64,000 bases of DNA from Chthonomonadia bacterium (GTDB taxonomy: Bacteria > Armatimonadota > HRBIN16), in contig JABUFA010000014.1 of NCBI GenBank assembly GCA_013314755.1, positions 1-64,000 on the forward strand, given 5' to 3'. Of this stretch, positions 18,172-28,146 are shown piece by piece. The number at the start of each line of letters is the position of its first letter. The first letter of the stretch is position 1. The notes beneath the pieces are model-generated. The model made no database searches and was not told where the DNA came from. It saw only the letters and a list, made by a program, of their open reading frames with translations. Both the position numbers and the translations under genes were made by a program.

Positions 18172-19668
18172 ATGGCATCTTCAGACCTTTCACGCAGGGA
18201 ACTGTTGCAGGCAGGTGTCGCGGCGCTGGCAGGCAGTGGATTACTGTTGCGCGAAGCCTCCGCGCAGGTGCGTCGTCGGGCATCGCAGGTCAAAAGCATT
18301 ATCTTTATGGTCTCGGACGGCATGAGCCTGGGCGTGCCCAGCATGGCAGAGCCGTTTTCACAGATGGTGCGGGGACGAAGCACAAACTGGTTTCGCCTGC
18401 TGCAGGACCCCGAAGCGGTCACAGGACTGTTTGAAACACGCTCGCTCGATTCGCTGGTTACCGATTCGTCCGCGGCGAGCAGTGCCTGGGGCAGCGGCTC
18501 CCGGGTGTTTAATGGGGCGTTGAACGTACTGCCCGATGGCACGAATCTCACCCCTCTGGCTCACGTGATGCGCCGCGCGGGCAGGAAGATTGGACTGGTC
18601 ACAACCACAACCATCACCCATGCCACGCCGGCGGGTTTTGCCGTCGCCCACCCGAGGCGGGACGATGAGCATATCATCGCCGAACTCTATCTGGACGTTG
18701 TCGACGTGTTGATGGGAGGCGGCAGGCGGTTCTTTGACCCCCAGCAGCGTTCGGACAGGCGTGACCTGATAGCAGAATACCAGCGGAAGGGCTACGTCTT
18801 CTGGGAGAGACGCGAACAGGTGCGGGGACGCGAACGACCGGAAAAGGTGCTCGGCCTGTTCTACAGCGGACATGTGCCCTACACTATTGACCACCGCAAT
18901 GACCCGAAGCTCTGGGAGACGGTTCCCACCCTGGCGGAGATGACTCGCACTGCACTGGAAATCCTCTCCCGTTCGCGCCATGGCTTTCTGCTGCAGATTG
19001 AAGGCGGGCGCGTGGACCATGCTGCTCACGCCAACGACGCTGCCGCCCTGCTGTGGGACCAGCTTGCGTTTGATGACGCCATTGCCGTGGCGGTGGACTT
19101 CGTGCGGCGACATCCCGATACCCTGCTGGTCATCACCAGCGACCACGGCAACTCCAACCCCGGCTTGAACGGCATGGGCGAGGAGTATCGCGACAGCGCG
19201 AAATGTCTGGAGCGAGTAGCACAGGCGAAAGGCTCATACGGCGCCATCCAGCAGTTACTGCGCGACGCGGGAACCCCAACGGCGAATAAAGTGCGCGAGG
19301 CGGTCCGCGAGGTCACGGGCATTGAGATAACGCCCGAGGAAGCGGAAGTGATTGCCAGCGTGGCACAGGGCAAACCCGCTCCTGCATTGAATCGCGCTCA
19401 TGCCAATCTGACAGGCGTGCTGGGAGAGATACTGTCCAACTACAACGGCATCGCGTGGATAGGCACACAGCATACCGGCGACTGGACGCTGGTCACCGCA
19501 CTCGGAGCAGGCAAAGAGATGTTCGCAGGAATCCGCCCGCACAAGGAGGCGTTCTACCAGATGCTGAATCTGGTGGGCATCTCCTTCCGCAACCCGGAGA
19601 TGACTCCCGAACAGGCGAAGCGGTATCTGGCACGCGCCCCGCGCGTCCAAAAGGTACACTGGGTATAG
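18172..19668 (+). CDS. phoA: Alkaline phosphatase with Tat signal
   Basis: 498 residues. The N-terminus DLSRRELLQAG plus a hydrophobic stretch and an Ala-x-Ala end is a twin-arginine signal, so the enzyme is exported folded. Active-site residues line up with E. coli PhoA: Asp49, Ser99 as nucleophile in TDSSAASSAW, EGGRVDHAAHAND and TSDHGNSN for zinc binding, and the late His in TQHTGD. It hydrolyses phosphate monoesters outside the cytoplasm. GGAGG lies before the ATG and a TATAAT at 18134-18139 may be its -10 box, although a -35 is not evident. No pho-regulator gene is near. Confidence 0.9.
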   Translation: MASSDLSRRELLQAGVAALAGSGLLLREASAQVRRRASQVKSIIFMVSDGMSLGVPSMAEPFSQMVRGRSTNWFRLLQDPEAVTGLFETRSLDSLVTDSSAASSAWGSGSRVFNGALNVLPDGTNLTPLAHVMRRAGRKIGLVTTTTITHATPAGFAVAHPRRDDEHIIAELYLDVVDVLMGGGRRFFDPQQRSDRRDLIAEYQRKGYVFWERREQVRGRERPEKVLGLFYSGHVPYTIDHRNDPKLWETVPTLAEMTRTALEILSRSRHGFLLQIEGGRVDHAAHANDAAALLWDQLAFDDAIAVAVDFVRRHPDTLLVITSDHGNSNPGLNGMGEEYRDSAKCLERVAQAKGSYGAIQQLLRDAGTPTANKVREAVREVTGIEITPEEAEVIASVAQGKPAPALNRAHANLTGVLGEILSNYNGIAWIGTQHTGDWTLVTALGAGKEMFAGIRPHKEAFYQMLNLVGISFRNPEMTPEQAKRYLARAPRVQKVHWV

Positions 19669-19674
19669 TGAAAT

Positions 19675-19705
19675 AAAAAGGGCGCGGCGCCAGCCGCGCC
19701 CTTTT
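19675..19705. terminator. Bidirectional intrinsic terminator
   Basis: A near-perfect palindrome: an A-run, GGGCGCGGC, the loop GCCA, GCCGCGCCC and TTTT. It sits between the convergent alkaline phosphatase and GH5 genes, and reads as a GC hairpin plus T-run in both directions. Confidence 0.9.
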
Positions 19706-19708
19706 GCC

Positions 19709-20722
19709 TTACATAGACTGCAGCAGTTCCAGCATCTCACGGTCCAGCTTGTGCCCGCGCCAGTCCTCATAGCGCACGTCACTGCGCCCGCTGTCTACCG
19801 GACCGAACGAACCGAAGAAGTTCCACATCGCCCATCCCCAGTTTGCTTCCTTCCACAGGCTCAGCAGGTCGCGAAGCCAGGCGATAACCACCCGGTGGGG
19901 AGTCTGATTGTGCGCGCCGAACTCGCCAATCATCACGCCGACGCCCTTCTTCTCCAGATCCTTCCAGGGCTTGTAGATGCGTTCCCATATCGTCTGCCTG
20001 TCCCACACCGTGTTGCCCTCGCGCCAGGGATGCGTGGGTTCGGGCCATCGGTCGGAACCCTGCACCCAGCTCGCCTTGTAATGCGAGATGACGAAGGGGT
20101 CATAGCCGCGTGTGGCGCCTGCCACCTTCAGCCCAACCAGCTCCTCAATGGGGTTCCGCGCCCAGTTCAGCCCGTCGCAGATAATAAGGCGATCGGGGTC
20201 CTGCTCGCGTATCGCCGCCACGACGCGCTCCACCACCCGCCGGTGCACCTCCGGGCTGATGCCTGCCGGCTCGTTGAACAGGTTGAAACTGACCTGGCTG
20301 TTGGGAATGCCTTTGTATCGTTTGGCGAAGTGCGCCCAGTGTAAACAGCATACCTTTAGTGCCTCTTCGTCCGTCCACAGTGGTTTTGGCTCTGGCGGCG
20401 ACGCCACGGTGTAGCCGGGCGCACGATGGAAGTTGATGCACACATGCACGCCATGTTTTTGTCCATAGCGTACCGCTGCGTCGATGTCTTTTAGCACATC
20501 CTCGCGCAGCTTTGTCCAGTCGCCGGAGTCCGTCCAGCATCGGTAGTCCATCGGAAGACGCACAAAATTAAAGCCCAGCTCCGCAATCCACGCGAAATCT
20601 TGTTCGCTGAAGGGTCGGTTGTTCCAGTCGCGATGGAACTTATTCAGCAGGTTGAACCCCCGCCATCGGGGCAGCTTCTGCGGAGTGGCTGCAGGGAGCC
20701 TGCGCTGTGCCGATTGTGCCAT
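19709..20722 (-). CDS. GH5-type glycoside hydrolase, probably cytoplasmic
   Basis: 337 residues. It starts at ATG 20722 with GGAGG just upstream; a GTG four codons earlier overlaps that ribosome site. The sequence follows the GH5 plan: RGFNLLNKF at strand 1, FVRLPMDY, INFHRAPGY, acid/base Glu151 in FNLFNEP, and nucleophile Glu267 in VMIGEFGAH, then WGWAMWNFFGSFGP. No signal peptide is seen, unusual for an endoglucanase, so it may act on imported oligosaccharides. The 91-base gap upstream (20723-20813) is AT-rich and shows no certain promoter. Confidence 0.88.
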   Translation of the reverse strand: MAQSAQRRLPAATPQKLPRWRGFNLLNKFHRDWNNRPFSEQDFAWIAELGFNFVRLPMDYRCWTDSGDWTKLREDVLKDIDAAVRYGQKHGVHVCINFHRAPGYTVASPPEPKPLWTDEEALKVCCLHWAHFAKRYKGIPNSQVSFNLFNEPAGISPEVHRRVVERVVAAIREQDPDRLIICDGLNWARNPIEELVGLKVAGATRGYDPFVISHYKASWVQGSDRWPEPTHPWREGNTVWDRQTIWERIYKPWKDLEKKGVGVMIGEFGAHNQTPHRVVIAWLRDLLSLWKEANWGWAMWNFFGSFGPVDSGRSDVRYEDWRGHKLDREMLELLQSM

Positions 20723-20813
20723 GTTGACCTCCACGTATCAGGAATGATATACATACAGTTACAGGTTATACGTTACACAGCACGTTTCAAAAGTCCTTGT
20801 GTGTACATGCGCC

Positions 20814-23690
20814 CTACCTCCTGCCAAACCGATAGCCCACGATGCTCGGGTCGTTGCTCAGAATGACGAAATCGGCGGCGCAGTTTACGGAGGCAGACGC
20901 TTCCAGCTCCAGCGTGTGCGTGCCCGCCTGCAGGGATACCGCCTCCGCCCGCAGGACATCCATACCGGGTACAGCAGGCGATTTCTCCACCCGGAGCGGC
21001 TTGCCGTTCAGCACCACGCGCGGTGCCACCAGGTTGCCCTCCGCTACGCACCGCACAAAAAGCGTGTACTTCCCCGCTACCTCCACCGGAAATCGCGTGC
21101 GAATGGACTTTCCAGCAGGTAACCACACACAGGTCTGTCCCGTGCCGGGACTGCAATCAGGTTGAGCGCGCGTGCCATTGCCGCGCAGGTCGGTGAACCG
21201 CTCGCACTGCAGGAGCAGTTCCACCGGCGTTCTAGTAAAGGGAACAACGGCGATGTCCCCTGCCGGTATCTGCACACGAATGGGAGCAGATGGTGGGGTC
21301 TGTATCTGCGGGTACGCCGCGAAAGCCTCCCGGCTCAGGCGCAGGTCGCGCGTGACCGGCTGGCTGGTGCTGTTGAACAGAAGGATGCGGTCGGTGAGCA
21401 GGGTGGTAAACACGCCGTCCGGCTCGTTGTCCACCGGCGGGGCGCCGTGATGGGCAGGGGAGAGCTCGTTGAGGCGATACACCAACTGGCGAAGCACCTG
21501 AAGATAGGCGGAGATACCATCCTGGGCGCGGCGCACCGGCACAAACACGCATAACCCCTTGCCCAGCTTTTGCGTCCAGCGGGTTGCCAGTACCTGCGGG
21601 TCAATCTGGTAAACGTAGCTTACCGCAGGCGCACCGTCCAGCGGAGGCGTCGTACTGTCCACTGCCGTTACTTGAATCTCCGCTATCTGAGCACCACGCC
21701 CGGGCTTCCCCTCTTCGGTCGGTAGCATACGAAACGCCAGCGTCGTCCATTCGTCCGCCTTCACCCACTCCGCGGGAACGACGAACTTGTACACCGTCTC
21801 GCCCGGGCTGTCCAGGTATCCCAGCAGATGCTGTCCCAGACGCACCGCGACACGCGGAGGCTTTTCCCCGCCGGGCAGGATGGCACGAATGGTTAGGCTA
21901 TAGGAGCGTCCCTGTTTCAGCGGCAGGTTCACCTGAGCGTTCGCCCCCGTCCATCGCCAAGTGCGTTCTCCCTGCTTTTGCGGCGGCGACCACTCTCCCT
22001 GCAGGAGGTCGTTCACCGCGGGGTCGCCCATGCGCAGTACGTATCCCCCAGCAGGTATCTCGCCCTTCAGGGTCGGCTTCAGGGGCTGTAATTTGCCTGC
22101 GTAGCCGAACAGGTCGCGCCAGGCGGAACCATCGCCTTCCACGCTGGTCACCTTGCCAAAATCGTAGGCGACGGCTACCCCGCCCGCCTGCACCCACTCG
22201 ACAATCTTCTCCAGCACATCCTGCTCCACCACCTGTCCTTCCCAGAAAACAAGCAGGCGGTATCTGTCCAGTACACCATCGCGAATCATCCGCTCGTCCA
22301 CAATGTCAAAGGGGAACAGGTCACGTGCCCGTGCGCAGCCGTTTCGCATGGTGGGCGCCTGACCGACGTCCGCCAGTCGCACGGCGGTTGACGGGAAAAA
22401 CATGGCGACGTCCACCACCGGTCGTCCCACGATGAGGTAGCGCAGGTTCTGTTCATACACCGACTCGTTGGTCACAGGGTTCACCGCCCAGTCGTAGTAG
22501 CCGGACGCGCCCTGAGCGATTGCTTCATACAACGCCTCCGCCTGACGCCGGGCATCCAGCCTGCCCGGAGATTCCAGCCATAGCGGCGTGCCGTAGAAGC
22601 GACAGGCGGAAGCAATCCGCGCCAGCAAGAAGCTCTCGTTATCGGCGAGTGGCAGGTATCCCGCATGAACCGAGCGCACCGCCACCCCATGACGCGACGC
22701 AATCTTCACCAGTGCGGAAATATCTGCGCCGTAACGCACATCCTCATCGGCAAAACCGATGGGCAGTATTCGGAGGGTGTTGGGGAAATAACGCTGGGAC
22801 AGCCGGCACACCAGGTCGGTGAAATAGGTGACGCCGTTCTGATACCACGCCACAAAGTCCAGCCACCACCGTTTGCCCTCTTCGGGCGAGCGGGGGAAGC
22901 GAATCTCGTCCTCTTTGGCGAACTGCGTGCCCCACGCTTTGTTCAGCGCGGCGAGGTCGCCGTACTTGCGCAGCATGGCTCGACGGAAGTTTGCCTGCGC
23001 CTTCTCGTCACCGCACCAGAAACCTTTGTGATTGTGCGCCTTGCCGAACCGCCGCTCCCAGTCCTCGCGCTGTTCACGCGACGCCATCCGCGCCCCCGTA
23101 AACAGCCCCGCCTCGCCGTAGTCGCCGTGAATGCCCAGCACCAGAGCGTCCACGCGCGGTTTGGCGCCGCCGAACTGCTTCGCCAGCGCAGACCACTGCC
23201 GGTCCAGCCATCTGGCTAACCCCGGCTCCCACGGCGAGATGGCGGGGATTTCCTCCCCATGTTCGACACAGCGGGTGAGCGCAGGCTTCTCCTTCTCAAT
23301 GTACCACTTAGGCAGAAAGGCATAGTGTGGAAACAGGGCGAACAGGAGCCGTTCCTCACGCGCCCGCTGGTAGACCTCCTCCGCTGCCGTCCAGTCCCAC
23401 TGCCCGGGCGCCACCTCGTTGCTGGAAAGGTGGTCGGTATCGTACTGCCACACCGAGAAGCCCAGAAGCCGAAGGGTGCTCAGCCAGTCGGGATTTGCGC
23501 CCCCGAAACTGAGCGCGATGCGCGCGCCCGGCTTTGACACCTGCAACAGGGCTTCCGCAGAGGATGGAGCGCTGTACACCCGGATGAACCGACGGGTGTC
23601 CTTCTGTGCGGGAGGCGACTGCCGTGCGCCACCCACCATCACGCACAGAACGATGCCCAGCACTGTCCACAACAGATAGGCGCTTCTCAT
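20814..23690 (-). CDS. Secreted GH42-like beta-galactosidase-type protein
   Basis: 958 residues from ATG 23690 (MRSAYLLWTVLGIVLCVMVGG, a signal peptide). A frame runs 60 codons further upstream but lacks coding character. Residues about 45-420 form a barrel with GFSVWQYDT, PHYAFLPKWY, GIHGDYGEAG and WLESPGR, resembling GH42 and related GH-A families. From about 430 DVAMFFPSTAV, LVFWEGQVVEQDVLEKIVEW and AVAYDFGK resemble the beta-galactosidase trimerisation (Rossmann-like) domain. The last about 130 residues form a carbohydrate-binding-like jelly roll. Family and substrate are inferred. It is transcribed away from the GH172 gene. Confidence 0.72.
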   Translation of the reverse strand: MRSAYLLWTVLGIVLCVMVGGARQSPPAQKDTRRFIRVYSAPSSAEALLQVSKPGARIALSFGGANPDWLSTLRLLGFSVWQYDTDHLSSNEVAPGQWDWTAAEEVYQRAREERLLFALFPHYAFLPKWYIEKEKPALTRCVEHGEEIPAISPWEPGLARWLDRQWSALAKQFGGAKPRVDALVLGIHGDYGEAGLFTGARMASREQREDWERRFGKAHNHKGFWCGDEKAQANFRRAMLRKYGDLAALNKAWGTQFAKEDEIRFPRSPEEGKRWWLDFVAWYQNGVTYFTDLVCRLSQRYFPNTLRILPIGFADEDVRYGADISALVKIASRHGVAVRSVHAGYLPLADNESFLLARIASACRFYGTPLWLESPGRLDARRQAEALYEAIAQGASGYYDWAVNPVTNESVYEQNLRYLIVGRPVVDVAMFFPSTAVRLADVGQAPTMRNGCARARDLFPFDIVDERMIRDGVLDRYRLLVFWEGQVVEQDVLEKIVEWVQAGGVAVAYDFGKVTSVEGDGSAWRDLFGYAGKLQPLKPTLKGEIPAGGYVLRMGDPAVNDLLQGEWSPPQKQGERTWRWTGANAQVNLPLKQGRSYSLTIRAILPGGEKPPRVAVRLGQHLLGYLDSPGETVYKFVVPAEWVKADEWTTLAFRMLPTEEGKPGRGAQIAEIQVTAVDSTTPPLDGAPAVSYVYQIDPQVLATRWTQKLGKGLCVFVPVRRAQDGISAYLQVLRQLVYRLNELSPAHHGAPPVDNEPDGVFTTLLTDRILLFNSTSQPVTRDLRLSREAFAAYPQIQTPPSAPIRVQIPAGDIAVVPFTRTPVELLLQCERFTDLRGNGTRAQPDCSPGTGQTCVWLPAGKSIRTRFPVEVAGKYTLFVRCVAEGNLVAPRVVLNGKPLRVEKSPAVPGMDVLRAEAVSLQAGTHTLELEASASVNCAADFVILSNDPSIVGYRFGRR

Positions 23691-23796
23691 ACCGCCATCC
23701 GATTCGCGCCGGGCGGAGAAGTTCCTGCACAGAGCTATCCGCAGGCAGGAGCCTCTCCCCGTGTGGGGCGAACTATCGCACAAAACCTGCTGATAG

Positions 23797-24891
23797 ATGG
23801 AGGCGCGAAAGGACATGTGGTGGACGGACATTTCCCGGATACAAAGCGGGGTGCGCTCGGGCATGGGCAACGGCGGCTGGTGCTACGACGCCTATCCCGA
23901 CCTCCAGCCGCTGAAGGCAGGCGCCACCATCCCGATTCTGGAGATAGAGGGCTGTGGCGTGATTACCTGCATCCACACCACTCAGCACCTGGTAATCGCC
24001 ACTCCCCAGACAGCGCACCTGTCCGAGGCGGAGCGTCGGGCGCTGAGTGCGCGAGGCGTGGTGCTGTTAGCCTATTTTGACGGCAGTTCGGAGCCGTCGG
24101 TGTGCGTGCCGCTGGGCGATTTCTTCGCCGACGGGTGCGGAGGCAAAGCGGGGCACTTCACCAGCCTGTGGGTAGAGAAGGCGCCCGAATCGTACAACGC
24201 GCACCTTCCTATGCCCTTCCGCCGCTCGGCAAGGGTGCTTCTGCGAAACGACACGCCGTACGACATGGCAAACTACAGCTTCGTGGAGTATCAGTTGCTC
24301 CCCGAACTGCCACAGGATATCGGATATTTGCACGCCACCTGGCGACGGTTCGCCTTCCAGCTGAGCAGAGACAGCGACGAACTCTTCTTCCGGGTGCAGG
24401 CGCAAGGGCATCTGGTCGGCAGGGCGTGGAGCGTGTGCACCGATGAACCGCTGTATCGCGAGTTCCACTTCGTGATGGAGGGCAACAACAGCGTGTATGT
24501 GGACGGCGAGTCTCAGCCGCGCTATGACTATCTGGGCAGTGAGGACTCGTTCGGCTTCAGCTGGGGGTTCCAGCGCACCTTTGCCGGGCTGTATGCAGGT
24601 ATCAACTACGTGCGTCACCTGGACCCGGCGCAGTTAAGCATCTACCGCTTCCACCCCGTCAACCCCATTCGGTTTGAGCGCGAAATGCAGTGGCGGGTGA
24701 ACTGGAAGCACGAGTTTCGGGATGCGCAGGACTTCCATCGCCAGGTGCGCGAGCGACGGGACGCAGGCGGTTGCTGGGTGGATTATGCGGTGACCACTTA
24801 CTGGTATCAGCGCGAGCCGGGCTATGTTCATGAGCCGCTGCCGCCGCTGGAGGAGCGATTGCGCGAGGTGCTCAAGCCAAACCCGAAATGA
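23797..24891 (+). CDS. GH172 (DUF2961) family protein
   Basis: 364 residues without a signal peptide. The N-terminus ISRIQSGVRSGMGNGGWCYDAYPDLQPLKAGATIPILEIEGCGVITCIHTT, the central VPLGDFFADGCG and SLWVEKAPESYNAHLPMPFRRSARVLLRND, and the second jelly-roll region match DUF2961, now GH172. Characterised members act on difructose dianhydride or D-arabinan. The ATG at 23797 is possible, but an ATG six codons later (23815) has GGAGG and AAAGGA ahead of it and may be the real start. It diverges from the GH42-like gene; the 106 bases between hold no clear promoter. Confidence 0.82.
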   Translation: MEARKDMWWTDISRIQSGVRSGMGNGGWCYDAYPDLQPLKAGATIPILEIEGCGVITCIHTTQHLVIATPQTAHLSEAERRALSARGVVLLAYFDGSSEPSVCVPLGDFFADGCGGKAGHFTSLWVEKAPESYNAHLPMPFRRSARVLLRNDTPYDMANYSFVEYQLLPELPQDIGYLHATWRRFAFQLSRDSDELFFRVQAQGHLVGRAWSVCTDEPLYREFHFVMEGNNSVYVDGESQPRYDYLGSEDSFGFSWGFQRTFAGLYAGINYVRHLDPAQLSIYRFHPVNPIRFEREMQWRVNWKHEFRDAQDFHRQVRERRDAGGCWVDYAVTTYWYQREPGYVHEPLPPLEERLREVLKPNPK

Positions 24892-24897
24892 GAAGGC

Positions 24898-26286
24898 TCA
24901 GGCGGGTTCGTCGGGTTCGTCCGCGGGCACATCTGGGGCGGTTTCGGGGCTGGCGAGGCGGCTCTGCAGGAGCTCACGCAGGCGGTTCAGTCGCTCTTTG
25001 ATTTTGCGTTCGGTGCCGTTATCGGACGGCTCGTAGTAGGGCAGGTTCCAGTTCCCCTCGGGCAGGTAGCGTTGCGCCACCCAGTGACCGGGGTAGCTGT
25101 GCGGATAAAGATAGTCCCTGCCGTGCCCCAGCTGCTGGGCGCCGGGGTAGCTGGCGTCGCGCAGGTGCAGGGGCACTGGTGCCAGCGGCTGGGTCTCCAG
25201 GTCATGCAGGGCTTTGTTCAGCGCCATGTAGCTGGCGTTGCTCTTGGGGGCACACGCGAGGTAGGTGGTCGCCTGAGCCAGCGTGATTTGCGCCTCCGGC
25301 ATACCGATAAACTGCACCGCCTCCATCGCCGCCACCGCAATCAGCAGAGCGTGGGGGTCGGCGTTGCCGATGTCCTCGCTGGCGAGGATAACCAGTCGTC
25401 GGGCGATAAAGCGGGGGTCCTCACCGGCACGAATCATCCGCGCCAGATAGTGCAGAGCCGCGTCGGGGTCGGAACCGCGCACCGACTTGATGAAGGCGGA
25501 GATGGTATCGTAGTGTTCGTCGCCTTCGCGGTCATAGCGGGCGGCGCGCTGTTGCACCACCTGCTCCAGCATCCCGATGGTAATCAGCCGTTCTCCCTGT
25601 GCGTCCGGTTCGGCAAGCGCGGTGGCACTTTCCAGCACGTTCAGCGCAACCCGGGCATCCCCATTGGCGATGCGAAGAAGGTAGCTCATGCATTCCTCCG
25701 GGAGCCTGACCTTCAGTCCACCCAGCCCACGCTCTTCGTCCTTCAGGGCGCGTTCTACGATAAGGCGCAGGTGCTCTTCGGTCAGCGGCTCGAAGCGCAG
25801 AACCCTCGACCGGCTGAGCAGAGGCGCGTTGATGGCAAAATAGGGGTTCTCGGTGGTTGCTCCCATCAGGATAATCGTGCCGTCCTCCACGTGGGGTAGG
25901 AAGGCGTCCTGCTGGGCGCGGTTGAAGCGGTGGATTTCGTCCACAAACAGGATGGTGCGCTGACCGTGCAGCTGGCGGCGATGACGCGCCTCTTCAATCG
26001 CCCGGCGCACCTCTGCCACGCCGCTGGTCACCGCGCTGTACTCCACGAAATGACACCGGGTATGCGCGGCGATAATGCGAGCCAGCGTGGATTTGCCACA
26101 GCCGGGCGGTCCCCAGAAAATCACCGAACCGAGCTGGTCGTTTTGGATGGCTTTGCGAATAGCCGTGCCCTCGCCGACCAGGTGCTCCTGCCCGACGAAC
26201 TCCTCTAAGGTGCGCGGGCGCATGCGTGCAGCCAGCGGCGCCCCCGCCTCGGTCTGGTACAGGCTTTTCTGCTCAAACAGGCTCAT
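24898..26286 (-). CDS. rarA: Replication-associated recombination AAA ATPase RarA/MgsA
   Basis: 462 residues. [22 protein letters not shown] at the N-terminus, Walker [10 protein letters not shown], Walker [12 protein letters not shown], sensor [21 protein letters not shown], and the C-terminal tetramerisation region DGDRAVRP-like [28 protein letters not shown] all match RarA. It acts at stalled replication forks. The first 35 residues or so of the extreme C-terminus are Pro/Asp/Glu-rich. It has its own promoter at 26305-26333. Confidence 0.95.
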   Translation of the reverse strand: MSLFEQKSLYQTEAGAPLAARMRPRTLEEFVGQEHLVGEGTAIRKAIQNDQLGSVIFWGPPGCGKSTLARIIAAHTRCHFVEYSAVTSGVAEVRRAIEEARHRRQLHGQRTILFVDEIHRFNRAQQDAFLPHVEDGTIILMGATTENPYFAINAPLLSRSRVLRFEPLTEEHLRLIVERALKDEERGLGGLKVRLPEECMSYLLRIANGDARVALNVLESATALAEPDAQGERLITIGMLEQVVQQRAARYDREGDEHYDTISAFIKSVRGSDPDAALHYLARMIRAGEDPRFIARRLVILASEDIGNADPHALLIAVAAMEAVQFIGMPEAQITLAQATTYLACAPKSNASYMALNKALHDLETQPLAPVPLHLRDASYPGAQQLGHGRDYLYPHSYPGHWVAQRYLPEGNWNLPYYEPSDNGTERKIKERLNRLRELLQSRLASPETAPDVPADEPDEPA

Positions 26287-26304
26287 GTTCGCCCCCTTAT
26301 GCAG

Positions 26305-26333
26305 ATTGTAGCAGATGGTAGGGGCGATTGCAA
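26305..26333 (-). promoter_or_regulatory. rarA promoter
   Basis: On the minus strand TTGCAA (26328-26333), a 17-bp spacer and TACAAT (26305-26310) make a good housekeeping promoter. The predicted start is about 12 bases before the ribosome site AGGGGG and the rarA ATG at 26286. Confidence 0.75.
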
Positions 26334-26358
26334 AGCGTGCGTACGACCTGAGGATACT

Positions 26359-28122
26359 TCACTGTGGCACCTGCTTGCCCATCAACTGCAGGGTATATGC
26401 GCTCTCGTGCTGGAAAACCTTTTCAATCTCGGGCAACCAGTGACGCTCCACCTGTGCATTATAGATGAGTTGCCCTGCGCAAAGGATTAGCAAAGCCGCT
26501 GCCGCGGGTAGCAGATACCGTCGCAGACCCCCAATCAGTGCCTCGCTTGCGCTCTGTTTGCAGAGAATGCCCACGACGGTAATCCCTGCTGTTAGCAATA
26601 TCAGCCATCCCACAAACGCCAGCACACCTACTAGATACAGCATGTTCGGGTAGTCGTACATTTTCATAATCAGAGTCTGTATGAAGCCGGTCAGACTATC
26701 CAGAAGAGGCATATACGGTTCTGAACATGTAGAGAGGCAACAATGGTCCCTTGTGAGATCGAGCAGAGAAGAGATAGTGTGCAGGTAAGCGATGATGGAA
26801 AAAACGGGTGGCGTTGACCACAATATGACCCCCACCACAAACAGCGCGAGGACCATCGCGAACATGGCTTCGATCAGCCTGCTGACCAGACGTGACAGCA
26901 CCTGCCATATCAGCCCGAACAACAGCGTGCTCAAGCCCATGGTCAACAGGGTCATGCTGATCGCCCCCACGCTGGCGGAGGCAATCGCTATGTTGTAAAC
27001 AGGTATTCTATGTTGTTCAACCGCCTGCGTGAAGAGCGCTTGCACCTCTCGCGCAAGGCGTAACTCCCGCTCTGCCCAGCGGGCATCCTCGTACCTGCCC
27101 AGCCGACGCAGGTATTTCACAAACTCTCTGTTTTGTTCTGCCCACGGGTCCTCTGGTTCGCCCAACACTATTCCGTGTTTACTTGACTGCGGAGGTTGCA
27201 GGCGCGGCAGGGAACCGCCCATCTTAACCATTGTTATTCCCAGTAAACTGCCGATTATGAACCGCGCCTGTGTGCGTACCAGGCGACCACAACGCATCAG
27301 TGCAAGGCGAATCTCCGCGGCTTCGTGGGACCTACCCCCTTTGTCCGCCTGCATCGCCATATACTGCCCCATCCGCACCATCGCCCGCAGCCGCGCATAG
27401 TGCGGAAAGAAAAGCGAGAAACAAGTACCGACCTGCACAATCGCGGGCTGCTTTCCGTAAGCCAGCGTGTAGAGATGGATAATGCTTTGAGCTTCTTCGT
27501 GCGCATAGTCGTCGAAGCGGGGCTTCACGCTGGCACGCAGAATCGCCTGTACCGCCTCACGGTCGCGCTTACCAGCAAAGTAACCCACCGCGCGCATCAT
27601 CGGGAAGAAGGCGTTATCGGGGTCCAAACGCTCGCCTTCTCTCGCGATACGGTCAAACTCTGCCAGCACTTCAGGGGGAGGCGGAGGGGGAGGAGGTGGT
27701 AGCGACGTTGGATCAGGTATCCTGCCTTGCGCCAATATCTGCTCCTCCTGCCGATAGATTACCACGTTTGATGACGTGCTATAACGCAGAATGTGAGCGT
27801 ACAGAGAGGGTCGGTCGCCAAAGCGAGGGAGCAAAGCGCGCAGATTCTGAGAACTTGCCTGCATGGAAGTTTGGCTCATTGCCCAGCTGAGCTGAGCCAG
27901 ATAGTCGCTGGGGTGTCGCAGCGCAGTCTGTTTCAGTCTGCTTTGCACGCGGGCGAGTATCTCATCGTTTCCTGCCGCAGGAGAAAAAGCCAACTGAGTG
28001 ACAGTAACACCCTGCGGAATCCACAGATGCTGACGCACCAGCCAGCCGGTGCCCGGGTATATCGCCAGCACCACCAGCAGCGCCAGCGGCACCACTATCA
28101 GGAGCCACCGTATGGTGCGCAT
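26359..28122 (-). CDS. Unrecognised membrane protein with polyproline tract
   Basis: 587 residues, function not recognised. It begins with a membrane anchor (IRWLLIVVPLALLVVLAIYPG). A long soluble region follows, with alternating helices that could be TPR-like (ERLDPDNAFFPMMRAVGYFAGKRDREAVQ; RRLGRYEDARWAERELRLAREVQ). A run of nine prolines interrupts it near residue 150. The last third has four or five hydrophobic segments: two around residues 385-430, one or two near 490-520, one near 550. It reads leftward 24 bases after comM. No catalytic motif is visible. Similar layouts occur in membrane scaffolds, but that is only analogy. Confidence 0.6.
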   Translation of the reverse strand: MRTIRWLLIVVPLALLVVLAIYPGTGWLVRQHLWIPQGVTVTQLAFSPAAGNDEILARVQSRLKQTALRHPSDYLAQLSWAMSQTSMQASSQNLRALLPRFGDRPSLYAHILRYSTSSNVVIYRQEEQILAQGRIPDPTSLPPPPPPPPPEVLAEFDRIAREGERLDPDNAFFPMMRAVGYFAGKRDREAVQAILRASVKPRFDDYAHEEAQSIIHLYTLAYGKQPAIVQVGTCFSLFFPHYARLRAMVRMGQYMAMQADKGGRSHEAAEIRLALMRCGRLVRTQARFIIGSLLGITMVKMGGSLPRLQPPQSSKHGIVLGEPEDPWAEQNREFVKYLRRLGRYEDARWAERELRLAREVQALFTQAVEQHRIPVYNIAIASASVGAISMTLLTMGLSTLLFGLIWQVLSRLVSRLIEAMFAMVLALFVVGVILWSTPPVFSIIAYLHTISSLLDLTRDHCCLSTCSEPYMPLLDSLTGFIQTLIMKMYDYPNMLYLVGVLAFVGWLILLTAGITVVGILCKQSASEALIGGLRRYLLPAAAALLILCAGQLIYNAQVERHWLPEIEKVFQHESAYTLQLMGKQVPQ

Positions 28123-28146
28123 GGCTCAACACCTCCTGTTGTGCCT

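Noticed and set aside
26362-26376. TGGCACCTGCTTGC, resembling a sigma-54 promoter.
   Set aside because: Spacing between GG and GC is one base short of the required 10, and it lies inside the end of a coding region.
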